Source of the DNA: Pseudomonas graminis
Lineage (GTDB): Bacteria; Pseudomonadota; Gammaproteobacteria; Pseudomonadales; Pseudomonadaceae
Length of the DNA: 64,000 nucleotides
Reading direction: 5' to 3'
NCBI RefSeq assembly: GCF_004364335.1
Contig: NZ_SOCR01000003.1
Location: 62,001 to 126,000 of the forward strand
In this document: positions 7,535-16,501 of the stretch, piece by piece
Layout of the letters: every line of letters begins with the position of its first letter
Numbering within the stretch: position 1 is the first letter of the stretch
Notes under the pieces: model-generated
Told to the model about the DNA's origin: nothing
The model's database searches: none
What the model saw: the letters and a program-made list of their open reading frames with translations, nothing else
Program-made: the position numbers and the translations under genes

Positions 7535-9211
7535 ATGCTGCACACCCGTGTGATTCCGCCCGCCGAAGGGGCGTACCAGTACCCTCTGTTGATCAAGCGA
7601 CTGCTGCTGTCAGGCGTGCGCTACGAAAAAAACCGTGAGATCGTTTACCGGGACCATTCGCGCTATTCGTATCAGATGCTCAACGAGCGCATCTGCAGGC
7701 TGGCCGGTGCGTTGACGGCGGCGGGGGTCAAGGCGGGTGACTCCGTCGCGGTGATGGACTGGGACAGCCATCGTTACCTGGAGTGCATGTTCGCGATCCC
7801 GATGATTGGCGCGGTAATCCACACCATCAACGTCCGGCTTTCGCCCGAGCAGATTCTGTTCACCATGAACCACGCCGAAGACAAGGTCGTGCTGGTCAAC
7901 AGTGAGTTCGTGCCCCTCTATAACGCCATCGCCGGGCAACTGACGACGGTCGAAAAAACACTGTTACTGACCGACACCGATGGCGCTACCGCCGACCTGC
8001 CCAACCTCGTCGGCGAGTACGAAGCGCTGTTGGCTGCGGCGAGTCCGCACTATCAGTTCGAGGATTTCGACGAAAACTCGGTGGCGACCACCTTCTACAC
8101 CACCGGCACGACGGGCAACCCCAAGGGTGTGTATTTCACCCATCGCCAGCTGGTGCTGCACACCCTGGCCGTCGCGACGATCATGGGCAGCGTCGAAGGC
8201 ATTCTCGGTGGCGACAAGGTTTACATGCCGATCACGCCTATGTTCCACGTGCATGCGTGGGGCGTGCCCTATGCCGCGACCATGCTCGGCGCGAAACAGG
8301 TGTATCCCGGCCGCTACGACCCTGAATTGCTGGTGGCGCTCTGGCAGAAGGAGAAGGTCACGTTTTCCCACTGTGTGCCCACCATCATGCAAATGGTCCT
8401 CAACGCCAAAGCCGCCCAGAACATGGATTTTACCGGCTGGCACATCATCATCGGCGGCAGTTCGCTCAATCGTTCGCTGTACGAGGCGGCCAAAGCCAAG
8501 GGCATTCAGCTGTCTGCGGCCTACGGCATGTCCGAGACCGGGCCGCTGGTGTCGGTTGCGCACTTGAACGACGACCTGATGGCGGCCAGTGAAGACGAAC
8601 GCACCACGTACCGAATCAAGGCCGGCGCGCCCGGCGTGCTGGTTGAGGCGGCGATTGTCGATGGCGAGGGCAATTTCCTGCCTTCCGACGGCGAGACCCA
8701 GGGTGAACTAGTCCTGCGGGCACCGTGGCTAAGTGAGGGTTATTACCGCGAGCCGGAAAAGGGCGCCGAACTGTGGGCCGGCGGCTGGCTGCACACCGGC
8801 GACGTGGCGACGCTGGACAGCATGGGCGGGATCGACATTCGCGACCGCATCAAGGACGTCATCAAGACCGGCGGCGAATGGGTGTCTTCGCTGCAACTGG
8901 AGGATCTCTGCAGTCGTCATCCCGGTGTCCGTGAAGCGGCTGTCGTCGGCATCGCTGATCCGCAGTGGGGCGAGCGCCCGTTTGCGCTGCTGGTCGCACG
9001 CGAAGGTCACGTTCTTGATGCAAAGACTTTGAAGGATCATCTCAAGCCGTTTGTGGAGCAGGGGCACATTAACAAATGGGCTATCCCCAGCCAGATCGCC
9101 CTTGTTACCGAAATTCCCAAGACCAGTGTCGGCAAGCTCGACAAGAAGCAGATCCGCCAGAACATCCTCGAATGGCAGGGCAGTAACAGCGCTTTTCTCT
9201 CCACGCTCTGA
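7535..9211 (+). CDS. Medium/long-chain fatty acid--CoA ligase (AlkK-like)
   Basis: A 558-residue adenylate-forming enzyme that activates a carboxylic acid with ATP and CoA. The AMP-binding P-loop TTGTTGNPKG lies near residues 189-198, AYGMSETGP near 329-337, GGWLHTGD near 417-424, and the C-terminal lysine motif PKTSVGKLDKK near 528-538. Overall it resembles AlkK, the medium-chain acyl-CoA synthetase of the alkane pathway, more than FadD. It precedes a DUF1302/DUF1329 pair and a MalT/AlkS-type regulator, a block I recall as conserved in P. putida; together these suggest uptake and activation of a fatty acid or acyl ester. Substrate chain length is inferred. Confidence 0.9.
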   Translation: MLHTRVIPPAEGAYQYPLLIKRLLLSGVRYEKNREIVYRDHSRYSYQMLNERICRLAGALTAAGVKAGDSVAVMDWDSHRYLECMFAIPMIGAVIHTINVRLSPEQILFTMNHAEDKVVLVNSEFVPLYNAIAGQLTTVEKTLLLTDTDGATADLPNLVGEYEALLAAASPHYQFEDFDENSVATTFYTTGTTGNPKGVYFTHRQLVLHTLAVATIMGSVEGILGGDKVYMPITPMFHVHAWGVPYAATMLGAKQVYPGRYDPELLVALWQKEKVTFSHCVPTIMQMVLNAKAAQNMDFTGWHIIIGGSSLNRSLYEAAKAKGIQLSAAYGMSETGPLVSVAHLNDDLMAASEDERTTYRIKAGAPGVLVEAAIVDGEGNFLPSDGETQGELVLRAPWLSEGYYREPEKGAELWAGGWLHTGDVATLDSMGGIDIRDRIKDVIKTGGEWVSSLQLEDLCSRHPGVREAAVVGIADPQWGERPFALLVAREGHVLDAKTLKDHLKPFVEQGHINKWAIPSQIALVTEIPKTSVGKLDKKQIRQNILEWQGSNSAFLSTL

Positions 9212-9575
9212 CGCTTTTCTTCGCGGCCGCTTTCATCGGTTAATTACCCTGAGAATGTGCCGCGAAGGCTCTACTCCGGCGTCTTCCTTGCCAACTCTCT
9301 TTTTTCAGCCATGCTCCCCTGCGTTGTGATTTGCCACTCTGGAGTCGGCGTGCCAGAGGCGTTGGCGCTGTAAATCACACTTTAGAGGGATCAGGCAGCA
9401 GCACCTGCTGGCTATAGTCGGCAGTAGGTAGGTACCGGAGTAAAGGCGCACTGATCGTTTGGCAGTTGTTTGGCTGCCCGATCGGCGTTGACACCCAGGC
9501 ACTGCGGCCCGGCCGCCTGAGTCGTTTCCGGAAGCACCCACTGCCATAAAAATAAAAGCACATGGAGTAGCGTCG
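9212..9575. other. Intergenic region before the DUF1302 gene
   Basis: A 364-bp gap with no plausible gene on either strand. Its length suggests that the DUF1302-DUF1329 pair has its own promoter rather than relying on read-through from the ligase. A short inverted repeat, CTCTGG...CCAGAG, occurs near 9338-9360 and could be a regulator site, but I cannot assign it. No U-tract terminator follows the ligase. Confidence 0.5.
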
Positions 9576-11498
9576 ATGACATCAGCTAACCAGTTCTGGC
9601 GCCGGGCTAAATTGCCCCTGGCCGTCAGCCTCGCTTCCACGCTCGCCGGCCCTGCATTCGGCGTCAGTTTCAATATCGGAGAAATCGAAGGCAACTTCGA
9701 CTCGTCGCTCTCTGTGGGTGCAAGCTGGTCCACACAGAATGCCAACAAGAACCTGATCGGCTCCAACAACGGCGGTCACGGTCTTTCGCAAACCTCTGAC
9801 GACGGTCACTTGAACTTCAAAAGCGGTGAAACGTTTTCGAAGATCTTCAAGGGCATCCACGATCTTGAACTGAAGTACGGCGACACCGGTGTGTTCCTGC
9901 GGGGCAAATACTGGTACGACTTCGAGCTCAAGGACGAAAGCCGCGACTTCAAGGACATCAGCGATTCGGGCCGCAAGGAAGGCGCCAAATCCTCAGGTTT
10001 CGAGCTGCTCGACGCATTCGTCTATCACAACTATTCCATTGCCGATGAGCCGGGTTCGGTGCGTCTGGGCAAACAAGTCGTCAGTTGGGGTGAAAGCACC
10101 TTCATACAGGGCGGCATCAACAGCATCAACCCGGTCGACGTGTCCGCATTCCGTCGCCCTGGCTCGGAAATCAAGGAAGGCCTGATTCCGGTCAACATGT
10201 TCTACCTGTCGCAAAGCCTGACCGAAAACCTGTCGGCAGAAGGCTTTTACCAGCTGGAATGGGACCAGACCGTCGTCGACAACTGCGGCACCTTCTTCTC
10301 GCAACCGGACGTCATCGCCGACGGCTGCAACAGCAATCTCGCCGTACTGCGTACCCGCAACAGCCTCAATGCGGCTCTGCCTGCCGCATTACGCGGCCCC
10401 GTCCAGAACACGCTCGCTGCGCGCGGTGTGAGCTTCGGCAACCCGGACGAGGGCGCGGTGGTTGCTCGCGGCCCTGATCGCGATGCCCGGGACAGTGGCC
10501 AGTATGGCCTGGCGATGCACTACAACTTCGAGCCGCTGGACACCGAGTTCGGCGCCTATTACATGAACTACCACAGCCGTCTGCCGATCTTCAGCGGCAA
10601 GGGCGGGCCGGCCAGCGCCTACAGCGCAGCGGGTCTGGTGGGCGGTCTGGCGGCCAATGGCGTTCCCCGGGGCGTTGCGGCAGCTCTCGCGCCGACACTG
10701 TTGCCCGTCGTGGTCGCCGGCAACTCCAGCTACTACGTCGAATACCCGGAAGACATTCACCTGTTCGGCCTGAGCTTCTCTACCACCTTGCCCACCGGCA
10801 CGGCGTGGAGCGGCGAAGTCAGCTATCGCCCGAACGCACCGGTGCAGTTGAACACCACCGACATTCTGTATTCCGGCCTGTCGCCGCTGAATTCGAACGT
10901 GTCGCTGCTGCAGGGCGCGCCCGGCCAGGACCAGAAAGGCTATCGCCGCAAGGAAATCAGCCAGGCGCAAACGACCTTCACGCACTTCTTCGATCAGGTC
11001 ATGGGCGCCGAGCGTCTGACCGTGGTGGGTGAGGTGGGCTGGACCCACGTTGGCGGTCTGGAAAGCACATCGAAACTGCGTTATGGCCGCGACCCGAGCT
11101 ACGGCCCTGGCCCGCTCCCGAATGGTCAATGCCAGACCCTCAACGCCAGCACCCTGGGCACTGCGGCGCAGAATAACCTCAGCCGTTACTGCGAAAACGA
11201 TGGCTTCACCACCGCCGATTCCTGGGGTTACCGTGCGCGCGCCATCTGGGATTACAACAACGTGTTCGCCGGTGTGAACCTGCGTCCGAGCGTGGCCTGG
11301 TCCCACGACGTCGACGGCTACTCGCCGGGCCCTGGCGGCAACTTCGAGGAGGGTCGCAAGGCCGTGAGTCTGGGCCTCGACGCCGAGTACCAGAACACCT
11401 ACACCGCCAACCTTTCCTACACCAACTTCTTCGACGGCAAGTACACCACCGTGGACGACCGCGACTTCGTAGCGCTCAGCTTCGGCATGAACTTCTAA
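9576..11498 (+). CDS. DUF1302 domain outer-membrane protein
   Basis: A 640-residue exported protein. Residues 1 to about 29 form a signal peptide, and the mature part starts VSFNIGEIEGNFDSSLSVGA, the standard DUF1302 opening. Alternating aromatic strands and a C-terminal ending in phenylalanine (FVALSFGMNF) fit an outer-membrane beta-barrel. DUF1302 proteins nearly always travel with a DUF1329 partner and are often induced by sterols, terpenoids or fatty acids, but their transport role is not settled. The partner starts 8 bp after this stop, so they share an operon. The acyl-CoA ligase upstream suggests a hydrophobic acyl substrate. Confidence 0.88.
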   Translation: MTSANQFWRRAKLPLAVSLASTLAGPAFGVSFNIGEIEGNFDSSLSVGASWSTQNANKNLIGSNNGGHGLSQTSDDGHLNFKSGETFSKIFKGIHDLELKYGDTGVFLRGKYWYDFELKDESRDFKDISDSGRKEGAKSSGFELLDAFVYHNYSIADEPGSVRLGKQVVSWGESTFIQGGINSINPVDVSAFRRPGSEIKEGLIPVNMFYLSQSLTENLSAEGFYQLEWDQTVVDNCGTFFSQPDVIADGCNSNLAVLRTRNSLNAALPAALRGPVQNTLAARGVSFGNPDEGAVVARGPDRDARDSGQYGLAMHYNFEPLDTEFGAYYMNYHSRLPIFSGKGGPASAYSAAGLVGGLAANGVPRGVAAALAPTLLPVVVAGNSSYYVEYPEDIHLFGLSFSTTLPTGTAWSGEVSYRPNAPVQLNTTDILYSGLSPLNSNVSLLQGAPGQDQKGYRRKEISQAQTTFTHFFDQVMGAERLTVVGEVGWTHVGGLESTSKLRYGRDPSYGPGPLPNGQCQTLNASTLGTAAQNNLSRYCENDGFTTADSWGYRARAIWDYNNVFAGVNLRPSVAWSHDVDGYSPGPGGNFEEGRKAVSLGLDAEYQNTYTANLSYTNFFDGKYTTVDDRDFVALSFGMNF

Positions 11499-11506
11499 GG
11501 ACAATA

Positions 11507-12877
11507 ATGAAAATGAAAATCACGAAGGGTCTGTTGCAGGTGGGCGTGTTGGGGCTGTCGTTGCTGGCGACCAGCGTGATGGCTGCGGTGTCCGACGCCG
11601 AGGCCGCCAAGCTGGGCACCACGCTGACGCCGATGGGCGCAGAAAAAGCCGGCAACGCTGCCAATACCATTCCGGCCTGGAGCCCGATGCCGACCAATGC
11701 CGGCGCTGTGGACGACAAAGGTTTCCTGGCCAACCCGTACGCCAACGAAAAACCGCAGTTCACCATCACTGCGCAGAACGTGGATCAGTACAAGGACAAG
11801 CTTGCCCCGGGGCAGTACGCGATGTTCAAGCGGTACCCGGACACTTACAAAATGCCGGTTTACCCGTCCCACCGTGGCGCGACCGTGCCCGCTGACGTGT
11901 TCGCCGCCATCAAGAAGAACGCCACCAACACCAAGCTGGTGGGCGGCGGCAACGGCCTGGAGAATTTCGAAACTGCGGTGCCGTTCCCGATTCCGAAGGA
12001 CGGGCTTGAGGTGATCTGGAACCACATCACCCGTTATCGCGGCGGAAGCGTCTCGCGCCTGGTCACTCAGGCCACGCCACAAACCAACGGCTCGTTCAAC
12101 CCGGTGTATTTCCACGACGAGTTCGTCTTCCGCGACAAGATGAAGGATTTCGATCCGAAGAATCCAGGGAACATCCTGTTCTACTTCAAGCAGGAAGTGA
12201 CGGCGCCGGCGCGTCTGGCAGGCTCGGTGCTGCTGGTGCACGAAACCCTCGATCAGGTCAAAGAGCCGCGTGCGGCGTGGGTCTACAACGCTGGACAGCG
12301 TCGCGTACGCCGTGCGCCGCAAGTGTCTTATGACGGGCCGGGCACCGCCGCCGACGGCCTGCGCACCTCCGACAACCTCGACATGTTCAACGGCGCGCCA
12401 GACCGCTACGACTGGAAGCTGATTGGCAAACAGGAAATGTACATCGCGTCTGACAGTTACAAGCTTGACGATCCGAAGTTGAAATACGCCGACATCATCA
12501 AGGCCGGCCACATCAATCAGGACCTGGCGCGTTATGAACTGCGTCGCGTCTGGCACGTGACCGCCACGCTGAAAGAAGGCCAGCGTCATATCTACGCCAA
12601 ACGTGACTTCTTCATCGACGAAGACACCTGGCAGGCTGCGGTCATCGATCACTACGACGGTCGTGGCCAGCTGTGGCGCGTGGCCGAAGCCCACGCCGAA
12701 AACTACTACGACAAACAAGTGCCGTGGTACGCCCTCGAAGCCCTGTACGACCTGCAATCAGGCCGCTACCTGGCGCTGGGCATGAAGAACGAAGAGAAGA
12801 GGGCTTACGACTTCGGCTTCACCGCCACTGCCAGTGACTTCTCGCCCAATGCGCTGCGCCAGGATGGTGTGCGCTAA
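11507..12877 (+). CDS. DUF1329 domain exported protein
   Basis: A 456-residue protein with a signal peptide ending after ATSVMA, residues 1 to about 26. The mature body has DUF1329 hallmarks: GAEKAGNAANTIPAW, a repeated YxxxLxxGQ-type segment and a C-terminal RRVWHVTATLKEG region. The family shares a fold with LolA/LolB-type lipid carriers, so a periplasmic or outer-membrane role in moving lipophilic compounds is reasonable. It starts 8 bp after the DUF1302 stop with AAGGA in front of it. A rho-independent terminator about 107 bp downstream ends the operon. Confidence 0.88.
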   Translation: MKMKITKGLLQVGVLGLSLLATSVMAAVSDAEAAKLGTTLTPMGAEKAGNAANTIPAWSPMPTNAGAVDDKGFLANPYANEKPQFTITAQNVDQYKDKLAPGQYAMFKRYPDTYKMPVYPSHRGATVPADVFAAIKKNATNTKLVGGGNGLENFETAVPFPIPKDGLEVIWNHITRYRGGSVSRLVTQATPQTNGSFNPVYFHDEFVFRDKMKDFDPKNPGNILFYFKQEVTAPARLAGSVLLVHETLDQVKEPRAAWVYNAGQRRVRRAPQVSYDGPGTAADGLRTSDNLDMFNGAPDRYDWKLIGKQEMYIASDSYKLDDPKLKYADIIKAGHINQDLARYELRRVWHVTATLKEGQRHIYAKRDFFIDEDTWQAAVIDHYDGRGQLWRVAEAHAENYYDKQVPWYALEALYDLQSGRYLALGMKNEEKRAYDFGFTATASDFSPNALRQDGVR

Positions 12878-12983
12878 CGGCTGACCGGATAAGCGGAGAG
12901 CGTGCAACGTTGATCACAGCTACAGCGCACTGAAGTCCTCCGCTGTTGCACCCTATGGCTGAACCCCATGGCGCAGAAAGGAA

Positions 12984-13012
12984 ACAACCCGAGTGGTCGG
13001 GGTGTTTTTTTT
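12984..13012 (+). terminator. Rho-independent terminator after DUF1302-DUF1329
   Basis: CAACCCGA and TCGGGGTG pair with one mismatch around a GTGG loop, followed by eight T residues at 13005-13012. It lies in a 364-bp gap (12878-13241) that otherwise holds only the presumed promoter of the regulator at 13242; I see no other gene there. Confidence 0.75.
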
Positions 13013-13241
13013 CGTCTGGATTCAACGCCTCTCCCACGCTTCCGGCTCATCCGCACCGCCGATTAAACGTCGGCGGACGAGCAAACATGTACCTCCCCAG
13101 ACATATAAACCAACATTCGCCCTGTTGATTGGATATGTTTTCTTACAGTCTTTCGTCTAACAATGTCCAAAAGGCTACACATAGCCGCTAGTCTCCCGAC
13201 ATCTGAACGCCGAACAACAAGCACTCCAACAAGAGCCGGCC

Positions 13242-16004
13242 ATGACTGATCTGTCGCGTTTGCAAGGATTCGCAAATCACGCCGTAACTGCGTTGGAAGG
13301 CCGTTTCTTCCGTCCGCCCCTGCCTGAAGGTTATGTATCGAGACCTCGATTGTGCGAGCGGCTGAGTGCGGGTCTTTCCGGGCGTCTCTTGTTGATCAGC
13401 GCGCCGGCCGGTTTCGGCAAAAGCTCACTGGCGGTGGAGTTCTGCGAAAGCCTGCCCGATCAGTGGCAGAACCTCTGGCTGGGGCTGAGCCACCGGGACA
13501 GCGACCCGGGCCGGTTTCTCGAACGTCTTCTCTGCGGTCTCCAGCAATTCTTTCCTCAGCTCGGCGGCCAGGCGCTCGGCCTTCTGAAGATGCGTCAGCG
13601 TCACCAGCCCTTTGCCTTCGAAGAGTGGCTGGACAGTCTGCTGGACGAACTAGCGATGCACCTGATGTTGAGCAAGCCGCTGTTGCTGGTGCTCGACGAC
13701 TATCACCTGGTGCAGGGGCCGGTGCTGGATCGCTGCCTGCAATTTCTCCTCAATCATCTGCCCGCGGGCATGAACATCATGGTCACCAGCCGCCAGAGGC
13801 CGAACTGGCACCTCGCGCGGCTGCGGTTGTCCCATCAATTGCTGGAATTGTCCGAGCAGGATCTGCGCCTGACCGACGACGAGTCGCTGGCGGTGCTGGA
13901 CACGCAGCGCAATGGCTTGAGCGATGAAGCACTGCACGCCTTGCTGCAACGCAGTGAGGGTTGGGTGGCCGGCCTGCGATTCTGGCTGCTGGCGGCCAGC
14001 GAGGCGGGCAGTAATGCGCTGACCCAGGGGGTCAACGGCGGGGAAGGGCTGATCCGTGATTACCTTCTTGAAGAGGTCATCGACTGCCTGCCGGCCGACG
14101 TTCAGGCCTTTCTTTATGAAACCGCCTGTCTGGAGCGTTTCAGCGGTGCCCTGTGTAACGCCGCGCGCGACAGCCACGACAGCGACGAAATGCTCGGGTA
14201 CCTGCAGGCGCATCAGGTGTTTCTGGTCCCGCTGGATGAGCATGGTCGCTGGTTTCGCTATCACCATTTGTTCTCTGATCTGCTGCGCGCACGGGCCGGG
14301 CCCGGTGTCACGCCGCAACAACGGCGTGTGCATCTGAATGCCTGCCGCTGGTTTAGCGACCAGGGCCTGCTCGACGAAGCCATTGAGCAGGCGTTGCGTG
14401 CGGGGCACCTGGATGTGGCGGCCAATCTGGTGCAGAACCTGTCCGAAGAACAGCTGCTCGCCGAGCAAAACGTCGGCATGCTGTTGCGCTGGAAAATGGA
14501 CTTGCCCGACAGCCTGCTGGTCAGCACCCCGCGTTTGATCGTGCTGTACGCCTGGGCGCTGGGCCTGGCGTGTCAGCTGGACGCGGCCGAGGAATTGGGC
14601 AATCACCTCAGTCGATTTCTGCCGGCGCCTTCCGCGACCGCGCAAAATTCGATGCTGGCGCAGTGGCTGGCGCTGAGCGGGATCATCGCCCGAGGCCGCG
14701 GCGACAGTGAAACGGCCCGGCGCTATTGCAGCGAAGCGTTGGTCAGTCTGCCCCTCAAGCGTTATGGCCAGCGTTTGCTGTGCCTGTCGACCCTGGCGAA
14801 TCTGGCCATCGCCGATGGAGACTTATGGCGCGCCCGGGCGCTGAACCGTGACGCCCTGGAGTTGGCGCAGCGGGTGGCCAATCCATTGTTCGAAGCGCTG
14901 GCGCACTACGACCGCGCCCGCACGTTGCAGGCCCGTGGCGAGACCCTTCGCTCGATGGAGGAAGTGCGTCAGGGCTTGCGGCGTTTGAAGGGTCTGTCTT
15001 CCCAAAAGCTGTACGCGGTGCGTGCGCGGCTGACGTTGTACGAAGGGTATTTGCTGGTGCAGTTTCTTCAACCGGAGGCAGGGCGTGAGCGCCTGAATGC
15101 CGGGCTGGCCGAGGCGCGCGCCTGCCGTGACATCAGCGTACTGATCGGCCACTGCGTGATTGCCGGAATGGAAGGACGCGAAGGGCGCTACGCCGAAGCC
15201 TTCGCCGAACTGGCCGAGGCCGAGCGGCTGATGCACATCTGGGACGTGCCGCCGGTGTATTACCTGGCAATGATCACCCTCGCCAAATGCGAGCTGTGGC
15301 TGGCCCAGGGCCGCATCGACCTGGCTGACGCCTGGCTGCTGCGACTGGGGCAGACCTATGGCGGCAACCAACCCGCCGCCGCCCCCGAATGCTCGCCGCA
15401 ACTGCCTCAGCAGATCGAAACCCTGCGGGCGGTCCTTGACCACATTCAGGGCCGCACCGAAGAGGCGATGGCGCGGCTGCACAGCCTGGTTGAGTATGCC
15501 CAGCGGATCGGCGCAGGGCTGATGGGCCTCAACGCGCTGAGTCAGCACATCCTGTTGTTGCTTGACACATCACGTGGGCCCGAAGCCGATGAGCTCTTTC
15601 TACAAAGCCTTCAGCTCGCCACGGGCGGTGCGGTTCTGCCCTTCCAGCGCCTGATCCGTGGTCATCCAGACTGGCTGCGTGAGCAACTGCATAAACGACC
15701 CTCATGCCGGCTGGTCGATTACCTGCTTCAGCAACTCCCTGAAGCGGCGCCCGACCAGGGACTGCCTTGCCTGCGCGTCACCAGTGAGCCGCCCGTCTGC
15801 AACGGCGGCGACCACCTCAGCGCCCGCGAACTCAGCGTGCTGCAGCTGATCGCCCAAGGTTGCTCCAATCAGGAGATCAGCGAGCGCTTGTTCATTTCCC
15901 TGCACACCGTCAAAACCCACGCCAGCCACATCAACGGCAAGCTGGGCGTCGAGCGACGGACTCAAGCCGTTGCTCGGGCGCAAGAGCTTGGATTACTGGG
16001 CTGA
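13242..16004 (+). CDS. LuxR family regulator, MalT/AlkS-like (STAND ATPase)
   Basis: A 920-residue transcription activator with the three-part MalT plan. An N-terminal NTPase begins near residue 40 with Walker A SAPAGFGKSS (about 52-61) and Walker B-like LLLVLDDYH (about 147-155). A long helical repeat region follows, then a LuxR helix-turn-helix near 859-920 (LSARELSVLQLIAQG...HTVKTH). Such regulators bind an inducer and ATP, oligomerise and activate nearby operons. AlkS, of the same architecture, controls genes that include alkK, so control of the upstream ligase/DUF1302/DUF1329 genes is the natural inference. The inducer is unknown. Confidence 0.9.
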   Translation: MTDLSRLQGFANHAVTALEGRFFRPPLPEGYVSRPRLCERLSAGLSGRLLLISAPAGFGKSSLAVEFCESLPDQWQNLWLGLSHRDSDPGRFLERLLCGLQQFFPQLGGQALGLLKMRQRHQPFAFEEWLDSLLDELAMHLMLSKPLLLVLDDYHLVQGPVLDRCLQFLLNHLPAGMNIMVTSRQRPNWHLARLRLSHQLLELSEQDLRLTDDESLAVLDTQRNGLSDEALHALLQRSEGWVAGLRFWLLAASEAGSNALTQGVNGGEGLIRDYLLEEVIDCLPADVQAFLYETACLERFSGALCNAARDSHDSDEMLGYLQAHQVFLVPLDEHGRWFRYHHLFSDLLRARAGPGVTPQQRRVHLNACRWFSDQGLLDEAIEQALRAGHLDVAANLVQNLSEEQLLAEQNVGMLLRWKMDLPDSLLVSTPRLIVLYAWALGLACQLDAAEELGNHLSRFLPAPSATAQNSMLAQWLALSGIIARGRGDSETARRYCSEALVSLPLKRYGQRLLCLSTLANLAIADGDLWRARALNRDALELAQRVANPLFEALAHYDRARTLQARGETLRSMEEVRQGLRRLKGLSSQKLYAVRARLTLYEGYLLVQFLQPEAGRERLNAGLAEARACRDISVLIGHCVIAGMEGREGRYAEAFAELAEAERLMHIWDVPPVYYLAMITLAKCELWLAQGRIDLADAWLLRLGQTYGGNQPAAAPECSPQLPQQIETLRAVLDHIQGRTEEAMARLHSLVEYAQRIGAGLMGLNALSQHILLLLDTSRGPEADELFLQSLQLATGGAVLPFQRLIRGHPDWLREQLHKRPSCRLVDYLLQQLPEAAPDQGLPCLRVTSEPPVCNGGDHLSARELSVLQLIAQGCSNQEISERLFISLHTVKTHASHINGKLGVERRTQAVARAQELGLLG

Positions 16005-16007
16005 CCG

Positions 16008-16107
16008 ATCGGTAATTTAATGCCGATTTCTTTCAAAAAATATTCATTTTAGGCATTTAATTGCCTTTTCAGCGCTTCAGCCCCAATGGTTAGGCATTAA
16101 ATTGCCG
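16008..16107 (+). promoter_or_regulatory. Three operator-like palindromes spaced 41 bp apart
   Basis: Three related palindromes precede the XRE gene: GGTAATTTAATGCC (16011-16024), GGCATTTAATTGCC (16052-16065) and GGCATTAAATTGCC (16093-16106). The outer bases extend the symmetry, ATCGG..CCGAT in copy 1 and AGGC..GCCT in copy 2. Centres are at 16017.5, 16058.5 and 16099.5, exactly 41 bp apart, about four helical turns, so a bound protein would occupy one DNA face. The likeliest ligand is the XRE protein encoded at 16178, acting on its own promoter; this is inference. Confidence 0.7.
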
Positions 16108-16177
16108 AGCAGCATTCCATGCAGCTGACCCTCCGACTTTACCTGTCGGGACAATGGCACGATGCGATGCGTCTGCT

Positions 16178-16468
16178 ATGAACGACGAAATACGCCAGCG
16201 CGGCATCATCCTTGACGAGCTTCGGAGTCAGTTGTTGGACGGGACCGTTTCGATGGGCGCTGCCGTCAAACGGCTGAGGACCGAGATCACAGGATTGCGC
16301 CAGGAGCAGTTCGCGAGCATGTGCAAAATCTCGCTGCGCACATTGCGCCAGATCGAGCAGGACGAGGGGAATCCGACGGTGCAGACCCTCAACGCCGTGT
16401 TCAGACCTTTCGGCATGCAGGTCGGCATTATTTCTTTGCGCCGCAGGCCGGCGGGAACCAGTCTCTAA
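16178..16468 (+). CDS. XRE/HipB-like helix-turn-helix regulator (orphan)
   Basis: A 96-residue protein. Residues 1-35 are an N-terminal helical arm; residues about 40-85 are an XRE helix-turn-helix, with LRQEQFASMCKISLRTLRQIEQ and the trailing GNPTVQTLNAVFRPFGMQVG that is typical of HipB antitoxins. No hipA or other toxin gene follows: the next gene, 33 bp on, is on the other strand. It therefore looks like a stand-alone regulator, probably autoregulated through the three palindromes upstream. An in-frame ATG at 16154 would add eight residues; neither start has a strong ribosome binding site. Confidence 0.75.
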   Translation: MNDEIRQRGIILDELRSQLLDGTVSMGAAVKRLRTEITGLRQEQFASMCKISLRTLRQIEQDEGNPTVQTLNAVFRPFGMQVGIISLRRRPAGTSL

Positions 16469-16501
16469 GGCGTAATCGCACCGATCAGTCTGACGGCAGA
16501 C

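Noticed and set aside
9305..9769. A 154-codon minus-strand frame over the start of the DUF1302 gene
   Set aside because: It overlaps the well-supported signal peptide of DUF1302 and shows no domain or ribosome binding site.
16178..16468. Toxin-antitoxin pair at the XRE gene
   Set aside because: No toxin-sized gene lies next to it on the same strand; the neighbours are a LuxR regulator and an HD-GYP protein.
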